Positions 24,280-32,866 of a stretch of DNA of 35,794 nt are shown piece by piece. The position numbers and the translations under genes are program-made. Location: the NCBI GenBank assembly GCA_025055115.1, contig JANWYJ010000076.1, positions 1-35,794 of the forward strand. Direction: 5' to 3'. Within the stretch, counting starts at the first letter, position 1. Every line of letters begins with the position of its first letter. This DNA is from Gemmata sp. Lineage in GTDB: Bacteria; Planctomycetota; Planctomycetia; Gemmatales; Gemmataceae. The notes below the pieces were generated by a model. That model worked only from the letters and a program-made list of their open reading frames with translations. It did no database searches and was not told the origin of the DNA.

Positions 24280-24990
24280 CTACACTTCACGGGCACCGGG
24301 GGCGACTGTCCCGACGTTGGAGGTCGATGGGCTGCGCTCACCGAGCATCGGCCTTTCTCCGCCGTCGTGGTCTGGCGTGGGCCGCGGCGGTTCACTCCGG
24401 CGGACCACCAGTTGGAGAATTTCAGCCGGCGATACAGACGCGGAAGCGACCCGCGCGGCCCGGGTCGCCGCGGCAGCCGTGGGCGGCAGCGCCGGCGGTT
24501 CCGGCCCCGGCCCGGGCAATTCCAGCAGTGTTTTCACCCCGTGGCCGTCGGTCCCGATGAGCAAGCGGCGTGGACCGGCTTGCACCAGATGAATCACCCC
24601 CGGACCAACGGCGACAGAAGCGATGGTCTCCAGCGGGGTTGAGGCACTGCCCCGAGCCGTCTTCGCCTGCAGCCACCGGGCGACCAGAACACACAAACCA
24701 CCGACCACGACCAACCCCAACCCCAACTTCACCAGAGAGGCACCGATTCCGGGAGCGGTCGGCGCGTCCGGGGGCACGGGTCGGGACGAATCCCGCGTGG
24801 CTGGGGCGTCCGGGGGCACGGTTCGAGCCGAATCCGCAACGGGCGACCGTGGCCGCGATGACGCCGGCGACCAACGCGTACCCGCAGCGAGCATCGGCAG
24901 GGCAAAGCCGACCGCAACCACCACCAGCCCGGCGGCGATCCACGCGGGTAAGAGCTTCCGTGGTGAGGGTGTTGATCGTGGGTGTGCCAT
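24280..24990 (-). CDS. fliO: Flagellar export protein FliO
   Basis: FliO assists assembly of the FliPQR gate. The 236-residue product has a first hydrophobic span at about 14-35, a Pro/Ala-rich linker with a repeated VPPDAP phrase, a second span at about 85-110 (LVKLGLGLVVVGGLCVLVARW), and the FliO core. The core phrase is PLETIASVAVGPGVIHLVQA, then RRLLIGTDGHGVKTLLELP. The C-terminal tail is low complexity. ATG at 24990 has GGAGGG seven bases upstream. Duplicated units upstream add one or more in-frame start codons (25041 and beyond), so an N-terminal extension of one or two 17-residue units is possible. Its position before fliP fits. Confidence 0.88.
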   Translation of the reverse strand: MAHPRSTPSPRKLLPAWIAAGLVVVAVGFALPMLAAGTRWSPASSRPRSPVADSARTVPPDAPATRDSSRPVPPDAPTAPGIGASLVKLGLGLVVVGGLCVLVARWLQAKTARGSASTPLETIASVAVGPGVIHLVQAGPRRLLIGTDGHGVKTLLELPGPGPEPPALPPTAAAATRAARVASASVSPAEILQLVVRRSEPPRPTPDHDGGERPMLGERSPSTSNVGTVAPGAREV

Positions 24991-25096
24991 GAGGTCCCTC
25001 CGTTGGCAAGTTCCGGATGACGCCGATCGTGGGTGTGCCATGAGGTCCCTGCGTCGGCAAGTTCCGGATGACGCCGATCGTGGGTGACGATGATCA
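24974..25096 (-). repeat. 51-bp tandem repeat carrying the fliO start codon and ribosome binding site
   Basis: Units 24974-25024 and 25025-25075 start gatcgtgggtgtgccatgag and differ at two positions; a third partial copy begins at 25076. Each full unit carries, on the minus strand, a purine-rich ribosome binding site and an ATG (24990 and 25041). Fifty-one is divisible by three, so all copies stay in frame with fliO. The rest of the gap up to 25251 shows nothing recognisable. Confidence 0.92.
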
Positions 25097-25251
25097 CAAG
25101 GTTTTCGAGGCCGTTGTGGCGGCGACACACCGGCGTTTCCCCGCTGCGACGCGCTGGGGCGATGGGCGATTCGGGGCGGAGAGTGCCGCGCCTGTGCGCG
25201 TGGCGGCACATCGGCTTGGGGAGGGCCGCGGCGAACGGGTGGGGGAGATCG

Positions 25252-25959
25252 TTAGGGGGTTTTCGCGGCCCCTGGCGCAGTTGGAGTCGTGCGGAGGCGG
25301 AGCATGCGGTCGATCAATTGCGATCCGAGCGACGGTTCGAGGCTTTCCAGAATGCGGGCGGAGTTGCGTTCTTTCATCTTCACGAGAATTTTGGCCGCGG
25401 TGTCCATGCGGCCTTTCTCGGCCATGTCCTTGAGAATCGGCGCGGCCGCTTCCGGTGCCATGGCCTCGTACATGGTGGCGAGTTTGGTGATGTTGGCATC
25501 TTCGAGGGCGTTGTATTCGACCGTGCGGTTGTTGAGGTCTTTGAGCATAGCGTCGAGTTTGCTGGTCTCGGCGGGGAGGTTTTTCAACTCGGCCATCACC
25601 TGTTGCAACAGGTAGTCGTTGCGTTCGCGTTGTGTTTGCAGGTCGCGCAGGACTAATTCGATCTGGGCGGTGCGACGTTCGAGCCGAGCTTCGGTATCGC
25701 GCAGGCGCTTGAGATCGGCTTCGCTGAGAGGCGAGGCCGGCGGTTCTTTGGTCGCGGGCGGGGGTTTGGGTTCGGTGATTTCTTTCGGCTTGCCGTTTTT
25801 TTCGAGAGCGGGTTTCTCTTTGTCCGGGGGGGGCGTTTTCTCCTTGTCTTTCTCCGCGGTTTCCTGTTGTTGCTTGGCTTGTTGGAGCCACAGCGATAGC
25901 GCGGCGGAGACGGAGAACAAAAACATCGCCAATAGTCCGAGAATCAGGAAGTTTTTCAT
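25252..25959 (-). CDS. MotE-like flagellar protein (MgtE_N-type C domain)
   Basis: The 235-residue product has one N-terminal membrane anchor (about 5-26) and a Lys/Pro/Glu-rich linker (about 30-78). A coiled coil covers about 80-150 (LKRLRDTEARLERRTAQIEL). The C domain resembles MgtE_N/MotE: VEYNALEDANITKLATMYEAM, then PEAAAPILKDM and ARILESLEPSLGSQLIDRML. Such proteins, called MotE, YlxF or FlbB, lie next to fliJ in several phyla. They act as periplasmic or motor-associated scaffolds for stator or MotC folding. Here the gene lies between fliJ and fliO, supporting that role. The start has no clear ribosome binding site beyond a weak purine run. Confidence 0.75.
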   Translation of the reverse strand: MKNFLILGLLAMFLFSVSAALSLWLQQAKQQQETAEKDKEKTPPPDKEKPALEKNGKPKEITEPKPPPATKEPPASPLSEADLKRLRDTEARLERRTAQIELVLRDLQTQRERNDYLLQQVMAELKNLPAETSKLDAMLKDLNNRTVEYNALEDANITKLATMYEAMAPEAAAPILKDMAEKGRMDTAAKILVKMKERNSARILESLEPSLGSQLIDRMLRLRTTPTAPGAAKTP

Positions 25960-26051
25960 TGTCGGACTCAGGGCCTGGGGTAGCCACGAACAACGGCACG
26001 GGTTCGTGTCGCGTTGGTGTGACGTATTGTCGCGCGTCTTTGCGGCGGTGT

Positions 26052-26540
26052 CTAGGCCACTGCGCCGTGGGGGCGGCGGAGGGCGCTGGTGTCGTCGTCA
26101 GGGCGACGGTGCCAGAGGCGGAGGCTGACTTCGTCGAGCTGCTGCTGGTCGGCCTTGGCGGCTTCGCGTCGCCATTGTTCCCAGTGTTGGCGGCGGAGAG
26201 TGGCGATGGCTTCGACCTCGGTGGCCAGTTGAGCGCGTTCCTGGGCCGCGGTCAGCAGGCGTTGCTCGGCGCTGGTTAATTCTTGTTCGGCCGTACGTAG
26301 GGCGTGGCCGAGGCGTTCGGCCATGTCAGCGGCACAAACCCATTGTTGGGGTGTCATGGTGCGGCCGATGGCCTGCGTGAAGCTCTCGGCGATGCGGGCC
26401 AGTTGGGTGCGGATATGCTCCACGGCCGCTCGGGCCTGTTCGACCGCTTGGACAGCGCGCTGTTGTTCCAATTCGGCCAGCCGCTCCAGTTGTTGTTTGA
26501 CGCGCAGCAGGCGTTCGAGTGAAAATTCAAACCGTTTCAC
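26052..26540 (-). CDS. fliJ: Flagellar export chaperone FliJ
   Basis: FliJ is the coiled-coil stalk of the export ATPase complex and recycles chaperones. The 162-residue product begins KRFEFSLERLLRVKQQLERL, the standard FliJ opening, and is nearly all heptad-like helix rich in Glu, Gln, Ala and Arg. The GTG start at 26540 is supported by GGGAGG six bases upstream. It follows fliI across a 193-base gap that shows no gene or clear signal. Confidence 0.9.
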   Translation of the reverse strand: MKRFEFSLERLLRVKQQLERLAELEQQRAVQAVEQARAAVEHIRTQLARIAESFTQAIGRTMTPQQWVCAADMAERLGHALRTAEQELTSAEQRLLTAAQERAQLATEVEAIATLRRQHWEQWRREAAKADQQQLDEVSLRLWHRRPDDDTSALRRPHGAVA

Positions 26541-26733
26541 AGTGGCCTCCCACGAACGTTGCGCCGCTTATGGCGAAGCGCAATAGTGGTGTCAAGCCAA
26601 AGTGCCCGCGGCGACGGGGCAGGTGGGGCAGTCCGGCCAAGCGGCGGCGGATCGGGACATGCCGCGGGGCGTTGACAGCCGGAGTTACCGGCAAGCGGCG
26701 CAGCGTGTCTCAGTTCGAGCCGTGGTTGTGGGT

Positions 26734-28050
26734 TTAGAATTTCCATTCTTCGGCCAGTTGGAAGAGTCCGGCGCGGGTTTGTTCGAAGCGGGAACGTTCG
26801 CCGATGTCTTGCTTGAGGAACTTCTCGACGCGCGGCATCAGTTCAATCGCTTTATCAATGGCGGCATTGGAACCGCGGACGTAAGCCCCGATGCGGAGCA
26901 GGTCCTGAACTTCGGCGTAGGTCGCCAGGATGGCGCGCAATTTGCGTGCCGCCTGCGCGTGCGCTTTATCCACCACGTCGGTCGCGACCCGACTGATACT
27001 GCGGGCGACATCAATCGCCGGATAGAAACCGCGTTCGGCCAGTTTGCGGTCAAGGACAATGTGGCCATCGACCAGACCACGCACGTAATCGGCAATCGGT
27101 TCATCCAGGTCGCCGCCATCGACCAGAACGGTCAACAGCGCCGTGATACCGCCGACCGCGGCGTTGCCGAGCCGTTCCACCGTATTGGCCAGAGTGGTGA
27201 AGACACTGGGGGTGTAACCGCGGCTGCTGGGGGGTTCGCCGCGCAGCAGCCCCAGTTCGCGTTGGGCCAAAGCCAGCCGTGTGAGGCTATCGATGACGAA
27301 CAAGACATTGCCACCACGCTCGCGGAAGAAATCGGCGATCGCAATAGCGGCTTGCGCAGCCCGAACCCGCATCAGCGGCGTTTGTTCGCACGTCGCGACG
27401 ACGACAATCGAGCGTTGCCTGCCTTCTTCGCCCAGAACATCGTCAAGGAAGGGTTTGACTTCCCGGCCGCGCTCACCAATCAGAGCAATGACGTTGACAT
27501 CGGCTTGCGAACCTTTGGCAATCTCGCCCAGAAGTGTACTTTTGCCCACTCCAGAGCCAGCGAAAATACCGATGCGCTGGCCGCGACCACAGGTCAACAC
27601 CGCGTCGATGGCGCGAATGCCGGTGACAAACGGTTGGCGGATGGGCTGCCGCTCGAGGGCCGGAGGGGCCGCGCCATGCACCGACTTCATCGAACAGCCG
27701 GTGATGGGGCCGCGGTGATCGAGGGGGCGGCCCAAACCGTCGATGACGCGCCCCAACAGGTTGCCGCCCACGGGAATGGTGGCGCCTTTGCCTTTGCGCA
27801 TCACGGGCATGCCGGGCCGCAGATCATCGGCCGGGTCGAACGGCAGCATGTAGGCGATGTCCCGTTCAAAACCGATCACTTCCGCCAATACCGGTTCCCC
27901 GCGCTGGGGGATGATGTAGCAGTGGTCGCCCACGGCGGCAGGAATCGCCGAGGTCATGATCCCGGTGACGCTGCGCAGCCGCCCGCCGATACTATAAAGT
28001 GGCGTTTGCGTAATACTGCGACTCATCGCCGACAAATCCAAACCGAGCAT
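26734..28050 (-). CDS. fliI: Flagellum-specific export ATPase FliI
   Basis: FliI is the ATPase of the flagellar type III export apparatus, related to the F1 beta subunit. The 438-residue product has Walker A GSGVGKST at 165-172, ALIGERGREVKPFL, a Walker B strand ending NVLFVIDSLTRLALAQRE, and GEPPSSRGYTPSVF. All are typical. Its ATG overlaps the fliH stop codon by one base (TAATG), showing translational coupling. The length is normal. Confidence 0.97.
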   Translation of the reverse strand: MLGLDLSAMSRSITQTPLYSIGGRLRSVTGIMTSAIPAAVGDHCYIIPQRGEPVLAEVIGFERDIAYMLPFDPADDLRPGMPVMRKGKGATIPVGGNLLGRVIDGLGRPLDHRGPITGCSMKSVHGAAPPALERQPIRQPFVTGIRAIDAVLTCGRGQRIGIFAGSGVGKSTLLGEIAKGSQADVNVIALIGERGREVKPFLDDVLGEEGRQRSIVVVATCEQTPLMRVRAAQAAIAIADFFRERGGNVLFVIDSLTRLALAQRELGLLRGEPPSSRGYTPSVFTTLANTVERLGNAAVGGITALLTVLVDGGDLDEPIADYVRGLVDGHIVLDRKLAERGFYPAIDVARSISRVATDVVDKAHAQAARKLRAILATYAEVQDLLRIGAYVRGSNAAIDKAIELMPRVEKFLKQDIGERSRFEQTRAGLFQLAEEWKF

Positions 28051-28721
28051 TACTTCAAACTCCGTAACAGTTCCTCACGAATGTCTTCAAGTTCACGGGT
28101 GATGTCGGAAAGCAGCATCGACTCCCGGCCCTCAACGTGGCAGGCACCGCGGGCCAGGGTAGCATCGGTTACGATCCGCGGCGCCTCCGGGCCGGTCAGC
28201 CAGGGTTCGTCGCCGGACGGGCGGAGGCGGCTTTGCAGAAGCTCCCAATCGGCCGGGTTCAAACGCACCACCACGGGCACATCGTCGGTCATTTGTGCGA
28301 TCATGTCGCGGATTTTGGCGTCGATGGGGAAGTCGTTGGCGGTGATGCGTTCATGCAACAAGCGCGTGGCCATGGTGGTGGCCAGTTCGATGGCTGCGCG
28401 TTGCCATTGTTCGATGCGGTTATGTTGTTCGGCGCGCAGTTGAGCGATCGCGGTCTGCAACTGTTGCAACACTGTGGCGATGGCGTGGCGCTCAGCCTCC
28501 AGTTGTTCAAGCCGTTCAGCCGAAGCCTCGGTTTGGCTGGCGGGGGGGGGGGGAGTCGCGGCCGGACTTGGTGGGGCAACCGAGGCGGGGACGCGGGGCG
28601 GAGGAGCTTCGGCCGCGGCGGGTGTTTCCGGCAACAGCGATTGCGGCCGAACACAACGAACCTGCCGCAGCGGTGCATGAAACCGAAGGCGTGTGACGAC
28701 TGGGGCGACGGACATACCCAT
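28050..28721 (-). CDS. fliH: Flagellar assembly protein FliH
   Basis: FliH is the peripheral stalk that regulates FliI and tethers it to the C ring. The 223-residue product has a Pro-rich N terminus (about 25-65), a long helical coiled coil (about 68-120) and a globular C domain (VVVRLNPADWELLQSRL, then VTDATLARGACHVEGRESMLLSD), matching the FliH/SctL pattern. ATG at 28721 has GGGGAAG about seven bases upstream; a second ATG at 28715 is equally plausible. A 730-base gap separates it from fliG, so a separate promoter for fliH onward is possible. Confidence 0.88.
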   Translation of the reverse strand: MGMSVAPVVTRLRFHAPLRQVRCVRPQSLLPETPAAAEAPPPRVPASVAPPSPAATPPPPASQTEASAERLEQLEAERHAIATVLQQLQTAIAQLRAEQHNRIEQWQRAAIELATTMATRLLHERITANDFPIDAKIRDMIAQMTDDVPVVVRLNPADWELLQSRLRPSGDEPWLTGPEAPRIVTDATLARGACHVEGRESMLLSDITRELEDIREELLRSLK

Positions 28722-29450
28722 ACAGGCTTCCCCGCGGGGACGACACGCCGTGGCGTTTCCACCGCCACGACCCCTCCCACCCATGATGGCTCTTAGCCGC
28801 GGGGCGTGAAAATCGCAAGAGCCACTGGGTTGAAATGGGAGGCACCGAAAGATGGCTTAAATTCAGGCCGCAGGCGAGCTACAGCACGGGAGTGTCGGAA
28901 TTTTTTGCAAGATTGTTCCGCGATTTGGCAGACGGCGGCGATTTTTTTACTCCGGCCTGAATACGCCGCAGACCCTCAGGGCCGCAGGCCGGCCTCCCCC
29001 GCGGGGGTATCGGTGGCCGGTGGCCGGATGGCTCGAGGCCAGCCTCACGACGAGAGCCGCCGCGCCGCGGATGGTGTTGCCGACGATTGTTGCGGCGAAT
29101 TCTTGGCTCATCCCATACTGGATCGACCGGTGCCGCCTCATGGTTTTCTCATCTGCGGCTGTGGCTCAGCGGAGTGTCTGGCGCGCTGGGGCGTCGCGGT
29201 GTCTCAGTTTCATGGTTTTCTCATCTGCGGCGGTGGCTGAGCGGCCTAGGATCTTCGGTTATTGCTCAGTGGCAGAAAATCTCCGGCTATGACTCAGTGG
29301 CATAGGATCTGCGGTTGTGGCTCAGCGACCTGAAAGCTCTGGCGGTTGTCGGTGGATGCCAGCCGTTGGTATTTGCCAGGTCTGTATTTGCGGCTGAGCG
29401 GCATAAAATCTCGGGCGGTTGTCAGGCTTTCGTGGCCGTCTCATGGTTTT
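28722..29450. other. 730-bp non-coding gap inside the flagellar operon
   Basis: No frame of this gap has a credible protein. The right part (29138-29450) is filled with diverged repeats (separate entry). The left part has an A/T-rich island (about 28895-28960) in G+C-rich surroundings, which could hold a promoter for fliH on the minus strand, but no box could be assigned. Confidence 0.6.
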
Positions 29451-29460
29451 CTAATCTTCG
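29138..29460. repeat. Repeat family related to the fliG 3' end
   Basis: The sequence tcatggttttct occurs at 29138, 29210 and 29441; the copies at 29138-29172 and 29210-29244 are 35 bp long and differ at two positions. The third copy (29441-29460) overlaps the fliG stop codon (29451-29453) and its last codons. Between them lie about five diverged units of 20-28 bp with the pattern tctgcgg, gtggctcag and a short spacer. Confidence 0.75.
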
Positions 29461-30395
29461 GGTGTCACTTCTCCATCTTCTTCGGCTTTGCGAACAGCGG
29501 CGATGACTTTGGCTTGGGCTTCGCGGATGCGGGCGGCGGAAACAGTACCCAACAGTTCGCTTTCGTCGCGCAGTACGTCGCGGGAGCGGCTCGACATGTT
29601 GCGGGTCACTTTGTCCATGATTTCGGCCGTAACTCCTTTGAGGGCCGTAGCTAACGTCTTGACATCGAGTTTGCCCAACAGCACTTGCATTTGTCGATCG
29701 GGAATGCGCAACAGGTCTTCGATGCGGTAGAGCTTTTCGAGGATTTTGCTGGCTAGAACCGGGTCGGCGGCTTCGATCTGTTTAATGACCGGCAGGCGTT
29801 CGGCGCGGGGTAAAGCCCGGATCATGTCGGCCAACTTTTCGATCAGTTCGTCGGGGTTGGGTTCTTTGGGCAACTCGGTGAGGCGGCGGGCTTTGGCGGC
29901 GACCGCGTGGAGCAGTTGGTTGATCATGTGCGGGCTGCGGGTGGTGGGTTTGGCCATCCGCAGGGTGACTTCAGCACGGAATTCCAGCGGCATGCGTTGC
30001 AGCACTTTGCCGGCTGTCGCCGGATCGAGCGTAGCCAGAACGATGGCCACAGTTCCGGGTTGTTCGCCCTCGAGGGCACGTGCGACGATGTCGGGGGCGA
30101 GGGTCCGCAGTTCGTCGGCTGGGGGCGGAGGCGGGGGCGGAGGCTCGGGAGCGGGCGGCGGGGCTGGTGCCGCGGCCGGCGCCGGGCGTTCGACAATCCG
30201 TTGCAGGTCGAAGAAGTGGGCGAGGGCGGCGTCGATTTCGGGACCCGGGGGGGAGGCGGCCGACGGTTCGGCCAGACGTGCCCGCAGGCGTGCCGCCTCC
30301 GCGGGGCCGAGGCGAGCTAAGATCGTCTCGACGATCTCCGCCGGCATCAAGCGCAGCAGTAATACCGCAACATCAACACTCGGGGCTTCGGCCAT
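29451..30395 (-). CDS. fliG: Flagellar motor switch protein FliG, divergent
   Basis: FliG binds the MS ring and, through its C domain, transmits torque from the stator. The 314-residue product has a short N domain (about 1-70: VDVAVLLLRLMPAEIVETIL), then an unusual Pro-rich linker (about 70-105). A middle domain follows (EGEQPGTVAIVLATLDPATAG) and then a C domain (VLASKILEKLYRIEDLLRI, MDKVTRNMSSRSRDVLRDE). The EHPQ FliM-contact motif of typical FliG reads EQPG here. The C-terminal charged helix is present. ATG at 30395 has GGAG five bases upstream. It follows fliF by 18 bases. Confidence 0.9.
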   Translation of the reverse strand: MAEAPSVDVAVLLLRLMPAEIVETILARLGPAEAARLRARLAEPSAASPPGPEIDAALAHFFDLQRIVERPAPAAAPAPPPAPEPPPPPPPPADELRTLAPDIVARALEGEQPGTVAIVLATLDPATAGKVLQRMPLEFRAEVTLRMAKPTTRSPHMINQLLHAVAAKARRLTELPKEPNPDELIEKLADMIRALPRAERLPVIKQIEAADPVLASKILEKLYRIEDLLRIPDRQMQVLLGKLDVKTLATALKGVTAEIMDKVTRNMSSRSRDVLRDESELLGTVSAARIREAQAKVIAAVRKAEEDGEVTPED

Positions 30396-30413
30396 CCGCA
30401 CTCCGCATTCCGG

Positions 30414-31928
30414 TTAGCTGGCCGGGGTTCCCAACAGCGATCGGAAGATCGCGGCCACCCGCTCGGGATCGGTGCGGGCCATGTCGATCAACCGATTCAG
30501 GTCATTGCGCCGGCGCTCTTCTGCTGTCGGTGGCGTAACCGCTTGTGGCGCAGGAGCTTCGGGCAGACGCCGCCGCCGCAATACCAACAACGCCACAATC
30601 AGCACCACAAGGAAACTGGCGATCGCCAAACTGAGGTTGCGCGCCAGTTCCACATACAGCTGAATTTGTTGCAGTTGCGTCAGGGTCTCGTCCGGCTCGG
30701 GGGGGCCGAGTGGACCGGTCAGCTTGACATTGGTGAGTTTAACCTCATCGCGTCCCGGACGGAAGCCGACTGCCTGCTTGATGATGTCTTCGGCATCCGT
30801 AGCACTGATGACCGCTTGGCCTTCGGTCGAACTCAGATCGACCAGCGCCGCGATGGTGAGGCGAGTCACGGCGGCCATGCGGTCTTCCAATTCCCGGACC
30901 GTTTCGGAGAGGGCGTAGTCGGTTTGAACGGTTTCTTCCTGTGAGGTGGTGGTGCCAGTGCCGGCGCTGGCGGTGGTTCCCCCGGCGCGGGTGAGGTTGC
31001 TCGTGGCCCCCGCGACGCCGCGCGCGGCCACGCCGGTGGTTTTCGACGACATTTGCCGTTCGCTTTTGGCCACTCGGCCATCGGGCGCGTAACTCCGCTG
31101 CATCTCCTTGACGCGTTGAAAGTTAATGTCGGCACTGACTTGCACAACAGCCCGCCCCGGGCCGAGATGCTGAGTCAGCATCTGTTGCGCTTTGTTGGCC
31201 AGGTATTCCTCCAGTTCGCGGCGGTACTCCAACTGCGGGGTAGGCAGCTGGTCACGCTCCGCCGCGTTGGGATCGGAGAGCAAGCGCCCGTTCGAATCGA
31301 CCACCGTGACATTTTCCGGCTTCAGCCCTTCCACACTGCGCGCCACCAGCGCCACGATGCTGGCCGCGGTGGCGCGGTTCATCACCGCTCCGGGTTTCAA
31401 TTTAATGACCACACTGGCCGTTGGCGGCTTTTCACCCCGAACAAAGTAGGTTTGCTCAGGTTTGGCGATCAGCACCCGGGCCGACTGAACCGGCTCCAAT
31501 TGCATGATGGAGCGGGCCAGTTCCGCTTGCAGCGCGCGTTGATAGTTGACGGATTGCACGAAGGGAGTCGTCATCAGCGAGGTTTCGTCGAACAGTTCGT
31601 AGCCTTTGCCACCCCGGGTGGGCAGTCCGGCACTGGCCAAGGCCACCCGGGCTTCGGCCAGCCGCTGCTGAGGAACCAGAACCGCGCTGCCATCGGGCGA
31701 TAGCTTCACCGGAATATTCTGGGCCGTCAGGGTCGTGCGCATCGCCCCGGCTTCATCTGGTGCCAAATCGCGATAGACCGCCACATAGGTACTGCTCGAC
31801 AAATACGCCACCACGCCCAAAGCGACCAGCAACGCCACGCCGGCGGCGACCACCAACACCCGGCGGGCCAGCCCCAGCCCGGCCCAATACTCCCGCGCTT
31901 GGGTCCACAGACGACGCAGCGTTTCCAT
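30414..31928 (-). CDS. fliF: Flagellar MS-ring protein FliF
   Basis: FliF builds the MS ring and houses the export gate. The 504-residue product has a first membrane span at about 23-42 and the YscJ/FliF ring-building motifs (LPTRGGKGYELFDETSLMTT, then YQRALQAELARSIMQLEPVQSAR). A second part has the phrase EYLANKAQQMLTQHLGPGRA. A C-terminal span lies near 430-450 (LSLAIASFLVVLIVALLVL), followed by a cytoplasmic tail that should bind FliG. ATG at 31928 is supported by GAGGA about seven bases upstream; the extended frame to 31973 is not needed. It is slightly shorter than the Escherichia coli protein. Confidence 0.95.
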   Translation of the reverse strand: METLRRLWTQAREYWAGLGLARRVLVVAAGVALLVALGVVAYLSSSTYVAVYRDLAPDEAGAMRTTLTAQNIPVKLSPDGSAVLVPQQRLAEARVALASAGLPTRGGKGYELFDETSLMTTPFVQSVNYQRALQAELARSIMQLEPVQSARVLIAKPEQTYFVRGEKPPTASVVIKLKPGAVMNRATAASIVALVARSVEGLKPENVTVVDSNGRLLSDPNAAERDQLPTPQLEYRRELEEYLANKAQQMLTQHLGPGRAVVQVSADINFQRVKEMQRSYAPDGRVAKSERQMSSKTTGVAARGVAGATSNLTRAGGTTASAGTGTTTSQEETVQTDYALSETVRELEDRMAAVTRLTIAALVDLSSTEGQAVISATDAEDIIKQAVGFRPGRDEVKLTNVKLTGPLGPPEPDETLTQLQQIQLYVELARNLSLAIASFLVVLIVALLVLRRRRLPEAPAPQAVTPPTAEERRRNDLNRLIDMARTDPERVAAIFRSLLGTPAS

Positions 31929-32041
31929 GATTCGATCCTCTGTCGTCGCTTCTGCGGCATCGGCCAGCAGCACCGGCTCTCCATGGCGGCGGCCGGTTCA
32001 TTCACCCCGACCATGCCGCGGCCATCGCCACCACCGCGCCA

Positions 32042-32374
32042 TCAAATCTGCATACGCGTCACTTCCTGAAATGCCTCCGACAAGCGATTGCGCAATTCGA
32101 GAATCAGGCGGAACGACAGATCGGCCTGGGCCACGGCGAGGGCCACCGTATGTAGGTCTTGGGCTTCGCCGGTCGCCAGGGCGGTCACGGCCGCATCGGC
32201 CGCCGCCTGGGCCTGCCGGTTGTTATCGAGTAAGCCGTTGAGGACGGTAGCAAAACCGCTGCGCGCCGCCGGAGAGCTATCCCCGGCTCCAGGCGGTGGG
32301 GCCAGGGGGGCCAGTGGGGCCAGGGGGGGCAGGGGGGGCAGAGGCACCCCAGGGGCCAGAGCATCCAGCGGCAT
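32042..32374 (-). CDS. fliE: Flagellar basal-body protein FliE with low-complexity N terminus
   Basis: FliE joins the MS ring to the proximal rod. The 110-residue product has the family C-terminal part, ALAVAQADLSFRLILELRNR followed by LSEAFQEVTRMQI. Residues about 8-30 are a run of Pro-Leu and Ala-Pro-Leu repeats from a G-rich tract in the DNA (32286-32345), which is unusual for FliE. The start is 3 bases after the flgC stop, indicating coupling. Confidence 0.9.
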   Translation of the reverse strand: MPLDALAPGVPLPPLPPLAPLAPLAPPPGAGDSSPAARSGFATVLNGLLDNNRQAQAAADAAVTALATGEAQDLHTVALAVAQADLSFRLILELRNRLSEAFQEVTRMQI

Positions 32375-32377
32375 GGT

Positions 32378-32812
32378 TTATCCTCGCAACAGAACGAGTG
32401 CTTGTTCATTCATTTGGCGGAATGTTTGGGCCGTCCGCAAATTCGCTTCATAGGCCCGTGCCGCGGTCACCAGATTGACCATTTCGATCGGTAATTGCAC
32501 GTTGGGCATGGCGACGAAGCCGTTGGCGTCGGCGTCGGGATGGCCGGGCAGGTAGATGCGGGGCAGTTCGCTGGGGTCTTCGATCAGAGCCACGGCCTGA
32601 ACGCCGCGGAACGCGGGAAGCCCCAGCGGTCTCAGGGAATCGTCCAACACTTCCGCAAAAACCACGTCTTGCCGGCGGTAGGGGCCACCGTTGGCGGAGC
32701 GGGTGGAGTTGGCGTTGGCGATGTTGTTGGCGATCACTTCCATCCGTAGCCGCTCGGCGGCCAGGCCCGAGGCGCTGATGGCACCGGCGCCCAGAACGTC
32801 TTGGAATGGCAT
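32378..32812 (-). CDS. flgC: Flagellar proximal rod protein FlgC
   Basis: FlgC is one of the rod subunits. The 144-residue product has the rod/hook N-terminal signature (AAERLRMEVIANNIANANST) and the typical C-terminal VNLVTAARAYEANLRTAQTF. ATG at 32812 has GGAGG six bases upstream; further upstream Met codons are not needed. It lies between flgB and fliE as usual. Confidence 0.95.
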   Translation of the reverse strand: MPFQDVLGAGAISASGLAAERLRMEVIANNIANANSTRSANGGPYRRQDVVFAEVLDDSLRPLGLPAFRGVQAVALIEDPSELPRIYLPGHPDADANGFVAMPNVQLPIEMVNLVTAARAYEANLRTAQTFRQMNEQALVLLRG

Positions 32813-32866
32813 ACGCGACCTCCGCATTCTCTTTCTCATCTTCGTCCTGTGGCGCGCCGCTGGGGG

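Noticed and set aside
25094-25999. Long minus-strand frame of 301 codons overlapping the MotE-like gene
   Set aside because: Arg/Pro/Ser-rich with no domain; it is the shifted frame of the real gene, which has a membrane anchor and a recognisable C domain.
26602-28443. 613-codon plus-strand frame opposite fliI
   Set aside because: It is the antisense of fliI and fliH, both of which have clear motifs; the frame is open because of codon bias in G+C-rich DNA.
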